Positions 45,755 through 54,981 of a DNA stretch of 64,000 nucleotides are shown here, piece by piece. Every line of letters starts with the position of its first letter. Position 1 is the stretch's first letter. A program made the position numbers and the translations under genes. The notes beneath the pieces were generated by a model, which saw nothing but the letters and a program-made list of their open reading frames with translations, searched no databases and was not told the origin of the DNA. Source of the stretch: Lysobacterales bacterium (GTDB lineage Bacteria > Pseudomonadota > Gammaproteobacteria > Xanthomonadales > Ahniellaceae). The stretch lies in assembly GCA_016182785.1 (NCBI GenBank), contig JACPFU010000001.1, positions 50,726-114,725 of the forward strand. The letters run 5' to 3'.

Positions 45755-47614
45755 ATGAACCCGCTCAACACCCGTGCCGATCTCCAGGAGCTCGCGCGCA
45801 CTCTCTTTGGGCCCGTCCTCGCACGTTGGAAGGAGGGCGCCCACCCCGTGCTCGGGCCCACCGGTGCACCTTGGGATGCGCGCACGACGGCGCTGGAATG
45901 CGTCGCCCGCCAGCTCTGGTCGCTGGGGCCCCTTGCTGCCGGCGGTGGCGCCTTCGCACACTGGGCACGTTTCCGTGCGGCCTTGGTCCAAGGCACCGAT
46001 CCTGCCCATCCGCTCTATTGGGGCGTGAGCGCGGACGGTCGCACGCACCAGCGCCATGTCGAAATGGCAGGCATCGCCTACGGCCTGCTCCTCGCTCCGC
46101 ACGAGCTTTGGACGCCGCTGGCCGCAGCCGAGCGTGCACGCCTGGCCGCATGGCTGGCCGACATCAACACCCCGGAGCCCTACAACCCCAACAACTGGCA
46201 CTTCTTCCGTGTGCTGGTGAACGAGGCGCTGGCCACCCTCGGCGCCCCGCATGACCCAGCCCGCACGGAAGCGTCGCTCGACGCCATCGACAGCTACTAC
46301 CTCGACGACGGTTGGTATGCCGACGGTCACACCGAGCAGCGTGACTACTATGTGCCGTTCGCCATGCACTTTTACGGCCTCTTCTGGGCCTCACTGCCGC
46401 ACCGGGCCAACACCGCCCGTGCCGCGAAATTTCGCGAACGCGCCCGCATCTTCGCGGTCCATTTCGCCGACTGGTTCAGCGCCGACGGCGCGGCACTGCC
46501 CTATGGCCGAAGCCTGGCCTACCGTTGCGCGCAGGGCGCGTTCTGGGGCGCGTTGCCGCTGGCGGGCGTCCACACTGCGCCCGGATTGAGCCTGGGCGCG
46601 ATCAAGGGTCTCTACCTGCGCCACCTGCGCTGGTGGCTCGCCCAACCCGCCTTCGCCGATAGCCTCGCCCGTGCCGAACCCCTTGCCATCGGCTACGCCT
46701 ACGCGAACCTGGCAATGGCCGAGCACTACATCAGCCCCGGCTCGCCCTACTGGGCGCTCAAAATCTTCGGCCCGCTGGCGCTGCCGGCCAGCCACGCGTT
46801 CTGGACCACGCCCGAGGAACCGCTGCCCCCGCGCCCCCTGCGCGTCCCGCAGGCCCATGCGCGGATGCTGCTCGCGCGCCCTGCGCCCACCGCCAGCCCG
46901 GTGGCGCTCTGCAGCGGCCAATGGGCGTCGTGGCTGCATCTGACCGGCCACGAGAAGTACGCAAAATTTGCCTACCACGCGGCCTTCGGCTTTTCCGTCG
47001 GCACACAGGCGGACTTCCCGCGCGCCGGCGACAGCATGCTGCTGGTCAATTCCGGCGGCTACGTCTGGCGCCACCGCGGGCCCACCCGCGACCATGCGAG
47101 TGGCGCGGGCTGGATCGCCTCCACCTGGCAGCCCGCGCCCGGCTGCAAGATCCGCACGTGGCTGATCGCCTTGGGCGCCGGCTGGCACGCGCGCGTCCAT
47201 CGCCTGGAGTGCGCCTTGCCCTGCACCACGCTCGAAGGCGGCTTCAACCTGCCCCCTGAGTCCACACCGTTGCCTGCACCTGCCGGCATCGCAGCGAGGG
47301 GCGCCTTGGCTTGCACGTTCGACTCGCGCGTGAGCGGCCTGATCGACCTCACCGGTGGTCGGACAGCCGAGCGCAGCGATGTCGAGCCGAACGTCAACCT
47401 GCTCATGCCCCGCGTGATCACGCCACGCCTGGTCGGCCGCCATGCGCCGGGTCGCCACTTGTTGATGTGCGCCGTACTCGGCTCAGCGACCGAAGCCTCG
47501 ACTGGCGCGGCCGCCTGGGCCCGCCCACCGGCCATGGAATTTTCCGCAAGCGAGATGGCCATTCGCGTTGCGGGTGAGGAGCCCATGATCATCCCGCTGG
47601 GTCCATGGCAGTAG
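45755..47614 (+). CDS. DUF2264 domain protein (alpha/alpha-toroid, carbohydrate-related)
   Basis: This 619-residue protein is cytoplasmic by absence of a signal peptide. The N-terminal 350 residues are helical repeats with DUF2264 landmarks: EPYNPNNWHFFRVLVNEALA, YYLDDGWYADGHTEQRDYYV, PFAMHFYGLFWASLPHRANT, LPYGRSLAYRCAQGAFWGAL. The rest is beta-rich (SGQWASWLHLTGHEKYAKFA). The family is predicted to act on glycans, similar in fold to heparinase-type lyases. ATG 45755 is the first sensible start; a huge upstream open frame is antisense to other genes. Its neighbour on the opposite strand is an exostosin-family gene, supporting a polysaccharide role. Confidence 0.8.
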   Translation: MNPLNTRADLQELARTLFGPVLARWKEGAHPVLGPTGAPWDARTTALECVARQLWSLGPLAAGGGAFAHWARFRAALVQGTDPAHPLYWGVSADGRTHQRHVEMAGIAYGLLLAPHELWTPLAAAERARLAAWLADINTPEPYNPNNWHFFRVLVNEALATLGAPHDPARTEASLDAIDSYYLDDGWYADGHTEQRDYYVPFAMHFYGLFWASLPHRANTARAAKFRERARIFAVHFADWFSADGAALPYGRSLAYRCAQGAFWGALPLAGVHTAPGLSLGAIKGLYLRHLRWWLAQPAFADSLARAEPLAIGYAYANLAMAEHYISPGSPYWALKIFGPLALPASHAFWTTPEEPLPPRPLRVPQAHARMLLARPAPTASPVALCSGQWASWLHLTGHEKYAKFAYHAAFGFSVGTQADFPRAGDSMLLVNSGGYVWRHRGPTRDHASGAGWIASTWQPAPGCKIRTWLIALGAGWHARVHRLECALPCTTLEGGFNLPPESTPLPAPAGIAARGALACTFDSRVSGLIDLTGGRTAERSDVEPNVNLLMPRVITPRLVGRHAPGRHLLMCAVLGSATEASTGAAAWARPPAMEFSASEMAIRVAGEEPMIIPLGPWQ

Positions 47615-47650
47615 CCGTGGGGGGGCGAAAATGGTCGGCGGCCAGTGGCG

Positions 47651-48769
47651 TCAGAAAGCCGTAAGGTCCCGGAACAGCGGGTAGGCCTGAATGCACCGTT
47701 GCTGCAACTCGGCGACACGTTGGGGGCTGATGTCGCGTAGCCGCCCGAAGACGCCGTCGATCTCGCTGGACCGGACGAAGATGCAGCAGTCGGTCAGGGC
47801 TACCGCGCTTCCGGGGACCGTCGGGGGTAGCCAGTCGTCCGCGATGATGACGGGGATCGCGCCGGTGGCCAGGGATTCCCAGACACGCAGGGTGTTGGGG
47901 CCGGCGCCTTCGGGGCACAGTGAAAAAACGGAATCCGAGAGCACCTCGTTGTAGCGTCGGGTTCGCGCGTCGTGCTGCTCCGTGTCCGAGACCCGCAGGG
48001 GGCGGCTGCCGACCTGGTCCGTGTACACGATCTTGTTGAAGTGCCACTCGTCGCCGAGTTCGAACAGGAGGTCGCTGCCGCCGTCGCGCCTGGTGGCCTC
48101 AAGGAGCTGCACGCGGACATCGGAGCGGTAGTGCTGCATGTGCGCCCCGATGAACGAGGCGAGATAGCGCCGCTCGGGGGCCGGCTTGCCGATGGTCAGC
48201 CCCATGGTGCGGTCGGGGTTCTCGATGTTGGGCGCGATGAGCGGCCAGCTGTGAATACGGAAGCCGCAGCGCTCTCGCTCCTGATTGCTGGACCGTTCGC
48301 AATGCGAGGTGTGCAGGTCGGTGATGCCGAGATCGCGAAACGGATGGATGAGGTGGCGCCAGTAAATCTGCTGGCAGACCGTATGCAGGGCCAGCTCGTA
48401 GCCGTTGGCGATAGCCAGCGAGCGGAGGCTCATCAGTCGCGGGCGCAGATACGCCAGTACCTCCCGGGGAAACCGCCGCTTGTCGATATAGGTGGCCCAG
48501 GGCAGGCCGAGGTAGGCATGAACGACGCGGTTGGCAGCGTCGATGTTGGCACCGCCAGGGAGAGCCTGATGGTTGTCGAAGGCCTGCTTTTCGGTGGTGC
48601 ATGGGTACTGCCAGAAATGACAGTCCTCCGGGGACACCGGCCGGTCTCGCACAATGATCGGGGCCCTGTCGATGGTGGGCGGAATGAAGGTCGCCAAGTC
48701 CTCCGCGCGCAGTGGGGTCGAAGGATCCGGGGTGCCTGGAGCCAGGCTGCGGAGGTGGTGTGTCCTCAT
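47651..48769 (-). CDS. Exostosin-family glycosyltransferase
   Basis: This 372-residue protein has the exostosin (GT47-like) C-terminal signature: SVFSLCPEGAGPNTLRVWES, LATGAIPVIIADDWLPPTVP, where the acidic E-x-L-A-x-G-x-I-P-V-I pattern binds the nucleotide sugar. Upstream parts (LASFIGAHMQHYRSDVRVQL) match the family's middle region. It lacks a signal or membrane segment. It is convergent with DUF2264 and 170 bases from the tRNA-Ala terminator. The GC content is lower than in neighbouring blocks. The sugar and acceptor are unknown. Confidence 0.78.
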   Translation of the reverse strand: MRTHHLRSLAPGTPDPSTPLRAEDLATFIPPTIDRAPIIVRDRPVSPEDCHFWQYPCTTEKQAFDNHQALPGGANIDAANRVVHAYLGLPWATYIDKRRFPREVLAYLRPRLMSLRSLAIANGYELALHTVCQQIYWRHLIHPFRDLGITDLHTSHCERSSNQERERCGFRIHSWPLIAPNIENPDRTMGLTIGKPAPERRYLASFIGAHMQHYRSDVRVQLLEATRRDGGSDLLFELGDEWHFNKIVYTDQVGSRPLRVSDTEQHDARTRRYNEVLSDSVFSLCPEGAGPNTLRVWESLATGAIPVIIADDWLPPTVPGSAVALTDCCIFVRSSEIDGVFGRLRDISPQRVAELQQRCIQAYPLFRDLTAF

Positions 48770-48937
48770 TTCCTAATTACGCCACATGGTCCGTCGCAAT
48801 GGCAATCCGTGGATTTCGAGTGGCGCTCGCAGGGATCCGCCAATCTCGGTCTTGAGGTCGCATGCACCGCAGTTCTTGCGCCGCATGGCTCGGGAACAGT
48901 CGCGCGAAATGCTGCGACCACGCCGGAATCCGGGCAA

Positions 48938-48961
48938 CAAAAAACCGGCCTCAAGGGCCGG
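48938..48961 (-). terminator. Terminator of tRNA-Ala
   Basis: CCGGCC / GGCCGG stem with a TCAAG-type loop. The A-run 48938-48944 is the U-tract on the minus strand. It lies 9 bases after the tRNA 3' end. Confidence 0.85.
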
Positions 48962-48970
48962 CTGTTTCAA

Positions 48971-49046
48971 TGGTGGAGAGGATGGGAATCGAACCCACGA
49001 CCTCATCATTGCGAACGATGCGCTCTACCAACTGAGCTACCCCCCC
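48971..49046 (-). tRNA. tRNA-Ala (anticodon CGC)
   Basis: This is a minus-strand 76-base cloverleaf. The anticodon loop TTCGCAA gives CGC, reading GCG. Acceptor GGGGGGG pairs with CCTCTCC with G-U wobbles, including the G3-U70 pair that identifies tRNA-Ala. The T-arm is GTGGG-TTCGATT-CCCAT, and CCA is encoded. Confidence 0.92.
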
Positions 49047-49110
49047 ACGCGACGCCGCCGGGATGTCTCCCCGGCGGGGCGCGCATCTTAGCGGCGGCTG
49101 GGGGCGGGAT

Positions 49111-50193
49111 TCAACCCAAGGCGGTGCTGGCGATGGCTTCGAGCCGTTCGCGGCGCCAGGCGGGCAGGTCCTGCGGCCAGCGGCCGTTGCGCAGGCGCGC
49201 TTCCTGGGCCTTGCGTGGTGCGAGCAGCGCCGGTTCGAGACCGAGTTCGGCGGCGTGGGTCTCGATGCCGGCCTTGAGGCGGTCGAGTTGCGCTTCTTCG
49301 TCGCGGCTGAACGGCTTCGGTGCCGGCGTGAAGTCGGCGTGCAGCGGCGGTTCGCTCAGCAGTTCCAGCAGTTCGCCGGCCTTGGCGCGCGGAAACGCGC
49401 GTTGCGCCTGTAGCATGCGTTGCAGCTCGGAGGCCTGTTGCGGTGGCCTCGCTGCGAGGTCGTGGGCGACCTGGTTGTCGATCACCCACGGTTTCGGCCG
49501 GTCGGTCGCGCGCGCCACCTGCTCGCGCCAACGCAGGATCGCGTCGAGGCGGCGCTGCGCGTCGAGATCGAGCTTGCAGGCGCTGCGGTATTCGTGGTGC
49601 TGGTTGCCGGGCGCCGAGGGCGTGAATGCCATCTGCAGCGTGCGGCGTCCTTCCTGCAGGATCCAGTCGCGGCGACCGAGCGCTTCGAGCCGGTCGAGCA
49701 GTGCGTCGCCGAGCGCATCGAGGTGCACCACATCGTCGGCGGCGTAGGCGAGCTGCTGCTCGCTCAGCGGTCGCCGCATCCAGTCCGAGCGGGTTTCGGT
49801 CTTGGCCAGGTCGACGCCCAGGACGAGCGCGACCAGCTTCTGGTAGCCGAGGCCGCTGCCGAGGCCGGCCAGCGCTGCCGCGACCTGGGTGTCGATCAGC
49901 GCTGCCGGTGCTTGCGGCAGCAGCGGGCCGAGCGCGATCAGGTCCTCGCTCGGGCTGTGCATCAGCCAGGTTTGCGCGGGGCCGGCGATCGCGGCGCCGA
50001 GTTCGCGCAGGTCGTCGAAGGCGAGCGGATCGATCAGCGCCGCTTCGCCCGCCAGCATCGCCTGGACCAACGCCAGCTTCGGCCAGTAGGTGCGGATGCG
50101 TTCGAATTCGGTATCGAGCGCGAGCCGCGGCAGTTCGCGCAGTTGCGCAAGGGTGTCGTTCAGGGCCGAACGATCAGCAACCCAGCGGGCCAT
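49111..50193 (-). CDS. rnd: Ribonuclease D
   Basis: RNase D trims tRNA 3' ends. This 360-residue protein shows the DEDDy exonuclease motifs: exo I LALDTEFERIRTYWPKLALV, exo II in TWLMHSPSEDLIAL, and exo III LAYAADDVVHL with Tyr-x3-Asp. An HRDC domain follows (residues 205-285, LDAQRRLDAILRWREQVARA, KPWVIDNQVAHDLAA). ATG 50193 (MARWVADRSALNDTLAQL) is supported by the family. The gene lies downstream of tRNA-Ala on the same strand's far side and diverges from the SUMF1 gene. Confidence 0.92.
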   Translation of the reverse strand: MARWVADRSALNDTLAQLRELPRLALDTEFERIRTYWPKLALVQAMLAGEAALIDPLAFDDLRELGAAIAGPAQTWLMHSPSEDLIALGPLLPQAPAALIDTQVAAALAGLGSGLGYQKLVALVLGVDLAKTETRSDWMRRPLSEQQLAYAADDVVHLDALGDALLDRLEALGRRDWILQEGRRTLQMAFTPSAPGNQHHEYRSACKLDLDAQRRLDAILRWREQVARATDRPKPWVIDNQVAHDLAARPPQQASELQRMLQAQRAFPRAKAGELLELLSEPPLHADFTPAPKPFSRDEEAQLDRLKAGIETHAAELGLEPALLAPRKAQEARLRNGRWPQDLPAWRRERLEAIASTALG

Positions 50194-50258
50194 GTCAGAA
50201 TCCGGAGCATCAGGGCGCGCGATGATCGCAGAGTGGCGTCCGCGGAGATACCCGAGGC

Positions 50259-52157
50259 ATGTCGGAGAAGATGCAGAAGCGCGAGTTGTACGGTGCCGTC
50301 GCCGGCATCGCGCTGCTGGCATTCGCGATGGCTTGGCGCTGGGTGTTGCCGTGGATCGAGCGTGTCGACTGGGCGCGTCCGCAGCCGGCGCCGACGCCGA
50401 TGGAAGTGCCGGCGCGGGTGCAGGAATTGGCCGCGCAGAGCGAGCCCGAGCCCGAGGCGGAAACCGAAGTCGAGGAGGAACCGGTCCCGGCACCGGGCGA
50501 TCTCGACGAGGCGCAGCGCAAGCAGGTCGAGGAATGGCTGGCGGCCGCGGATGCCGCGGTGGCCGAGCGGCGCTGGCTGTCGCCGGACGACGACAACGCG
50601 CTGAAGTGGTACGGCCAGGTGCTCGCGATCGATCCCGGTCACAGCCAGGCGCGGGTAGGGCGCGCGGCGGTGCTCGACTCGCTGTTCGCGCAGGCCGACA
50701 GCCTGCTCGACGACAGCGACGCCAAGTACGCGGAAGACCTGGTGGCGGCGCTCGACGTGCATCACATCGAGGACCGCCGCGCACGCGGCATCGCCCTGCG
50801 CGTCACGCGGCTGGCCGAGGTGCGCGCGCGCCTTGCGGAGGCGGCGCAGCGCATCGAGGCGGGCGCGATCTTCGAGCCGAGCGACGCCAGCGCGGTGGCC
50901 GCATTCCGCGCGGTGCTGGCGCTGGACGCGCGCAACCGCGCGGCGCAGAAGGGCCTGGTCGACATCGAGAAGGTGGTGCTCGACGACGCGCTGCGCGCCG
51001 CTTCCGAACAGCGCTTTGCCGATGCCGACGCGCTGCTGGCCAAGGCCGTCGGCATCGGCGCCGAGTTGTCGAACCGCGTCGCGGTGGAGACGCGCATCGC
51101 CGCGCTCAAGCAGCGCGCCGGCGAGGACCTGGTGCTGCGCGCCGAGGCGGCGGTTGCCGCACGCGACCTCGCCAGCGCCTCGCAACTGCTGGAGCAGGCG
51201 CGTTCGCTCGGGGTGGCGCCGGCGCGGATCGGCGAGGTCGAGCAGCGTCGCGCCAATGCCGTGCTGTACGCGAACTACCAGCCCGGAGACCGCTTCGCCG
51301 ACGCCTTCGCCGATCGCAGCGGGCAGGGGCCGGAGCTGGTGGTGGTGCCGGTCGGCGAGTTCGCGATGGGTTCGCCGGATGGCGAGGTCGGTCGCGCCCT
51401 GACCGAGGGACCGGTGCATGCGGTGCGCATCTCGCGTCCGTTCGCGCTGGCGCGCAGCGAAGTCAGCGTGGCCGAGTTCCGCCGCTTCGTCGGCGAGTCG
51501 GGTTACCGCTCGGACCCCGAGCGCACCGGCGCCTCCAGCGTGTACGACGAACGCACCGGTCGCATCGTCAAGCGCGAGGCGGTGAACTGGCAGAACGACT
51601 ACCAGGGCGGTCGCGCCAAGAGTGCTGAACCGGTCGTGCACGTGTCGTGGAACGATGCCGCCGCCTATGCCGCCTGGCTGTCCAAGGTGACCGGCAAGTC
51701 CTACCGTCTGCCGAGCGAAGCCGAGTTCGAGTTCGCGCTGCGCGCGGGCTCGCGCAGCCGCTACTGGTGGGGCGACGGCGATCCGCCGCGGCTGGTCGGC
51801 AACCTGACCGGCGAGGGCGACCGTTCGCGCAGCAAGCGCGCCTGGGGCAAGGCGTTCCAGCGCTATCGCGATGGCTTCTGGGGGCCGGCGCCGGTGGCAC
51901 GCTTCGAGGCCAATGCCTTCGGCCTGCACGACCTGGGCAGCAACGTTTCCGAGTGGGTCGAGGATTGCTGGCACCAGAACTACCTGCGCGCGCCCGAAGA
52001 CGGCTCCGCCTGGGTCAACCGCGGCTGCACGCGACGCGTGATCCGCGGTGCCTCGTGGGGCAGCGAGCCGGAGCAGGCACGCTCGGCCTATCGCCTCGGC
52101 GTGAGCGCCGAGACCAGCAGTGCACGAGTTGGCTTCCGCGTCGCGCGCGATCTCTGA
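50259..52157 (+). CDS. Membrane-anchored SUMF1/FGE-domain protein
   Basis: This 632-residue protein has one N-terminal membrane span (GAVAGIALLAFAMAWRWVLP), then a Pro/Glu linker and TPR-like helical repeats (residues 85-345, alternating Ala/Leu/Arg-rich helices). The C-terminal formylglycine-generating-enzyme-like domain (residues 360-632) shows VVVPVGEFAMGSPDGEVGRA, PVVHVSWNDAAAYAAWLSKV, YRLPSEAEFEFALRAGSRSR, GLHDLGSNVSEWVEDCW and RRVIRGASWGS. The two active-site cysteines of true FGE have no equivalent near SAYRLGVSAETSSARVGFRV, so formylglycine formation is unlikely. Related proteins often bind partners or carry a non-heme iron variant. It is followed 47 bases later by the M48 gene. Confidence 0.78.
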   Translation: MSEKMQKRELYGAVAGIALLAFAMAWRWVLPWIERVDWARPQPAPTPMEVPARVQELAAQSEPEPEAETEVEEEPVPAPGDLDEAQRKQVEEWLAAADAAVAERRWLSPDDDNALKWYGQVLAIDPGHSQARVGRAAVLDSLFAQADSLLDDSDAKYAEDLVAALDVHHIEDRRARGIALRVTRLAEVRARLAEAAQRIEAGAIFEPSDASAVAAFRAVLALDARNRAAQKGLVDIEKVVLDDALRAASEQRFADADALLAKAVGIGAELSNRVAVETRIAALKQRAGEDLVLRAEAAVAARDLASASQLLEQARSLGVAPARIGEVEQRRANAVLYANYQPGDRFADAFADRSGQGPELVVVPVGEFAMGSPDGEVGRALTEGPVHAVRISRPFALARSEVSVAEFRRFVGESGYRSDPERTGASSVYDERTGRIVKREAVNWQNDYQGGRAKSAEPVVHVSWNDAAAYAAWLSKVTGKSYRLPSEAEFEFALRAGSRSRYWWGDGDPPRLVGNLTGEGDRSRSKRAWGKAFQRYRDGFWGPAPVARFEANAFGLHDLGSNVSEWVEDCWHQNYLRAPEDGSAWVNRGCTRRVIRGASWGSEPEQARSAYRLGVSAETSSARVGFRVARDL

Positions 52158-52204
52158 CGCCCCACTACAATCGCGCCTCGCGCCGCGCGGCGACAGGAAA
52201 CGAT

Positions 52205-53071
52205 ATGGATCAACCTTCGCAGATCGGCAGCCAGCGCCGCAGCAGCGGCATGCGCTGGTGGGTGCTGCTGCTGTTCGCGCTCTATCTCGGCGGCTACCTG
52301 CACGGCCATCGCCAGGAAGCCGCGTTCAGCGGGCGCATGCGCCTGATCGAGACCGGCATCGAACAGGAACTGGCGCTCGGGCTGCAAGGTTTCGAGCAGG
52401 TGCGTGCCAAGGCGACACTGGTCGAGGCCGGCGAAGAATGGGTGCGCCTGCGCGAGGTCAACCGGCGCCTGGTCGAAGCCGCCCCGGCGCTCGAACAGTA
52501 CCTGGCCGAGCGTCGCGGGATCGCCGCGCGCGCCGAGTGGGAGCGCTACGCCTGGCAGGTCGCGTTGATCGACTCCGCCGAAGCCGACGCCTTCGCCCTG
52601 CCCGGCGGCAAGCTGGTGGTCCACCGCGGCATGCTGCCGCTGGCGCCGAGCGTGGACGCGCTCGCTGCACTGATGAGCCACGAGATCGCCCACCTGCTGC
52701 TGCGCCATGCCGCCGAGCGCGCGGCGCAACAGAAGCTGGTGCCGGTCGGCGCGATGGCCGACCTCGACTTGCGCCAGCGCCCGCTGCTGATGGCCGCACT
52801 CGGAGCCGGCACCCGGTTCGGCACGCCGCTGCCGTTCTCGCGCGAACACGAGGCCGAAGCCGACCACGTCGCGCTGATGCTGGCTGCGGCGGCGTGCTAT
52901 CGCCCGGAAGCAGCGCTGGGCCTGTGGCAGCGCATCGGCGAGCGCGTGGCGGCCAAGGCTCCACCCGAATTCATCTCGACGCACGCGGCGTCGAGCAAAC
53001 GCATCCGGCGGCTGCACGGCTGGATGGATGAGGCGAACCAGATTCGCGCGCAATTCTGCGGGAACCGTTGA
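52205..53071 (+). CDS. M48-family membrane-anchored metallopeptidase
   Basis: This 288-residue protein has an N-terminal membrane helix (RWWVLLLFALYLGGYLHG), followed by an amphipathic helical region and the M48 catalytic part: AFALPGGKLVVHRGMLPLAP, the zinc motif in LMSHEIAHLLLRHAAER, and the third ligand glutamate in SREHEAEADHVALMLAAAAC, ending with STHAASSKRIRRLHGW. The family covers HtpX- and BepA-like enzymes acting on misfolded envelope proteins. The active site faces the periplasm if the helix is a signal anchor. The stop overlaps the start of the next gene (TGATG). Confidence 0.85.
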   Translation: MDQPSQIGSQRRSSGMRWWVLLLFALYLGGYLHGHRQEAAFSGRMRLIETGIEQELALGLQGFEQVRAKATLVEAGEEWVRLREVNRRLVEAAPALEQYLAERRGIAARAEWERYAWQVALIDSAEADAFALPGGKLVVHRGMLPLAPSVDALAALMSHEIAHLLLRHAAERAAQQKLVPVGAMADLDLRQRPLLMAALGAGTRFGTPLPFSREHEAEADHVALMLAAAACYRPEAALGLWQRIGERVAAKAPPEFISTHAASSKRIRRLHGWMDEANQIRAQFCGNR

Positions 53072-54255
53072 TGAAGAACATACAGGCGAACGACGCACTG
53101 CCGGTGGTGCGTCTGAAGATCGAACGCAAGTCGAACCATCCGTGGATCTTCCAGAAGATGGTCGAGAAGCCGGAGCCGAAGCCGCGCCCGGGCACCATCG
53201 TCGAGATCTACGACCGCGAGGGCACGTTCTGCGGGCGCGGCTTCTACAACGGCCACTCGCGCATCACCCTGCGCGTGTTGAGCGAGGACCCGGACGAGGA
53301 CATCGACGACGACTTCTTCCGACGCAAGATCGCGCAGGCGATCTCGCTGCGTCGCGACCTGCTCAAGCTCGATGCGGTGACCGATGCCTATCGCGTCGTG
53401 CACTCGGAAGGCGACGGGCTGTCCGGACTGGTCGTCGACCGCTTCGGCTCGCTGCTGGTGATCGAGTACTTCTCCGCCGGCATGTGGAAGCAGCGCGACC
53501 TGGTGCGGCGCATTCTCGACGAGCATTTCCCGAACTCGACCATGTACTGGTTCGCCGAGGAACACGTCGCCAAGCAGGAGAGCTTCGACTGCAACGTGCC
53601 GAGTCCGCCGCCGCCGGTCACGATCACCGAGCATGGCCTGAAGTTCCGCGTCGCCGCCGGCGGCCGCCACAAGACCGGTTTCTTCTGCGACCAGCGCGAC
53701 AACCGCCGCCGCCTGGCCGACTTCACCCAGGGCGCGCGCGTGCTCGACCTGTGCTGCAACTCGGGCGGCTTCGCCGTTTACGCGAAGGCGCTCGGCGGCG
53801 CCGAGGAAGTGGTCGCGGTCGATCTCGACGAGCAGATCATCGAGGTCGCCAAGCAGAATGCGCAGCTGAACAAGGCCAAGGTGCGCTTCATCCACGCCGA
53901 CATCTTCCCGTGGCTGCGCGATGCTGCGAACAACGGCGAGGAGTTCGACACCGTCATCCTCGATCCGGCCAAGATGACGCGCGACCGCGAGCAGGTGATC
54001 CCGGCGCTGAAGAAGTACCTGGACATGAACAAGCTCGCGCTCGGCGTGGTCAAGCCGGGCGGCGTCTTCCTGACCTGTTCCTGCACCGGCCTCGTGAGCG
54101 AGGAGCAGTTCCTCGACATGATCCGCCGCGCCGCGTTCTACGCGAACCGCACCGTGCAGATCCTCGAAGTGCGCGGCGCCGGGACCGACCACCCGTGGCT
54201 CGCGCACGTTCAGGATTCGCGCTACCTCAAGGCGGTGTTCTGCCGCGTGTTCTGA
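53071..54255 (+). CDS. Class I SAM-dependent rRNA methyltransferase, RlmI-like
   Basis: This 394-residue protein has the RlmI layout. A PUA domain comes first (residues 10-80, LKIERKSNHPWIFQKMVEKP, PGTIVEIYDREGTFCGRGFY), then an EEHD-like central part, and a Rossmann domain with motif I VLDLCCNSGGFAVYAKALGG, acidic VVAVDLDEQ, motif IV VILDPAKMTRD, and GGVFLTCSCTGLVSEEQF. RlmI makes m5C1962 in 23S rRNA; the exact target here is inference. ATG 53071 is preferred; a TTG one codon earlier is in frame. It is coupled to the M48 gene by overlap. Confidence 0.85.
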   Translation: MKNIQANDALPVVRLKIERKSNHPWIFQKMVEKPEPKPRPGTIVEIYDREGTFCGRGFYNGHSRITLRVLSEDPDEDIDDDFFRRKIAQAISLRRDLLKLDAVTDAYRVVHSEGDGLSGLVVDRFGSLLVIEYFSAGMWKQRDLVRRILDEHFPNSTMYWFAEEHVAKQESFDCNVPSPPPPVTITEHGLKFRVAAGGRHKTGFFCDQRDNRRRLADFTQGARVLDLCCNSGGFAVYAKALGGAEEVVAVDLDEQIIEVAKQNAQLNKAKVRFIHADIFPWLRDAANNGEEFDTVILDPAKMTRDREQVIPALKKYLDMNKLALGVVKPGGVFLTCSCTGLVSEEQFLDMIRRAAFYANRTVQILEVRGAGTDHPWLAHVQDSRYLKAVFCRVF

Positions 54256-54267
54256 ACGTGGCCGCGC

Positions 54268-54909
54268 TCACTGCGGGCAGGTGGTGAACTCGCTGCGGCC
54301 AAGCGCGCTGTCCACTGCGTTGGCCGGCACGCGGCGGGCGCCGGTGTGCTGCAGTTCGCTGCTGCGCACCACCGAGAGGTGTTCGCCGATCATGCGTTCC
54401 AGCGGCAACGGCCAACCGCCGAAGGGTTCGAGCGAGCGCATCGCGGCATCGACGCTGAGACCGAGGTGTTTTACCGCGTAGGCCGCATACAGCTGGCTGG
54501 CGCGCCCGCCGGAGGCACAGTGCAGCAGGATCTTGCCGTCGCTGGCCTTGACCTGCTCCGCGAACGCCGCCAGCAACTCGGGCGTGAACGCCTTGCCGCC
54601 GGCGACCGGAAGATTGCGATAGCCGATGCCAAGTGCCGCGAGTTCGCTCGATTCGTCGAAGCCGAGTGCGCTCATTTCCTCGGGTGCGCGCAGGTTGAAC
54701 ACCTGGGTGATGCCGCGCTCGCGCAGTTGTGCCAGGTCGGCCTGCGTCGGCTGGCCGGCGACCAGGATGCGGTCGAACGCATGCGCGGTGTCGAATGCGG
54801 AAACGGCGACGGCGGGCGCCGGCGCAGGTGCGGCGGCGGGCTTGGTGCCGGTGGTGGCGCAGGCGCAAAGCAGCGCCGGAAGTGCGAGCAGCAGGCCTCG
54901 AACGAACAT
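54268..54909 (-). CDS. DUF442-like (BLH-type) phosphatase lipoprotein
   Basis: This 213-residue product has a lipoprotein-type N-terminus (LLLALPALLCACATT; the LCAC segment is a plausible lipobox) and an Ala/Pro linker, then a PTP-like fold. FDRILVAGQPTQADLAQLRE and ITQVFNLRAPEE match DUF442/BLH phosphatases, with the catalytic loop HCASGGRASQLYAAY (Cys131 and Arg136, C-x4-R spacing as in DUF442 and not the C-x5-R of classic PTPs). An SH-type Asp general acid is not obvious. The protein is likely periplasmic. The substrate is unknown. It is convergent with the methyltransferase gene. Confidence 0.72.
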   Translation of the reverse strand: MFVRGLLLALPALLCACATTGTKPAAAPAPAPAVAVSAFDTAHAFDRILVAGQPTQADLAQLRERGITQVFNLRAPEEMSALGFDESSELAALGIGYRNLPVAGGKAFTPELLAAFAEQVKASDGKILLHCASGGRASQLYAAYAVKHLGLSVDAAMRSLEPFGGWPLPLERMIGEHLSVVRSSELQHTGARRVPANAVDSALGRSEFTTCPQ

Positions 54910-54981
54910 GGGGCAGTTACCTCGGGAAATCGGGGCGCGGATGATGTCGCGGCGGGCGCGGTGCGGGAAGTGCCGGAGGGC

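Noticed and set aside
42551..47614. A 1687-codon plus-strand open frame
   Set aside because: Only its last 619 codons (DUF2264) are real. The rest is antisense to the DUF1631-receiver and Fic genes, and high GC keeps the frame open.
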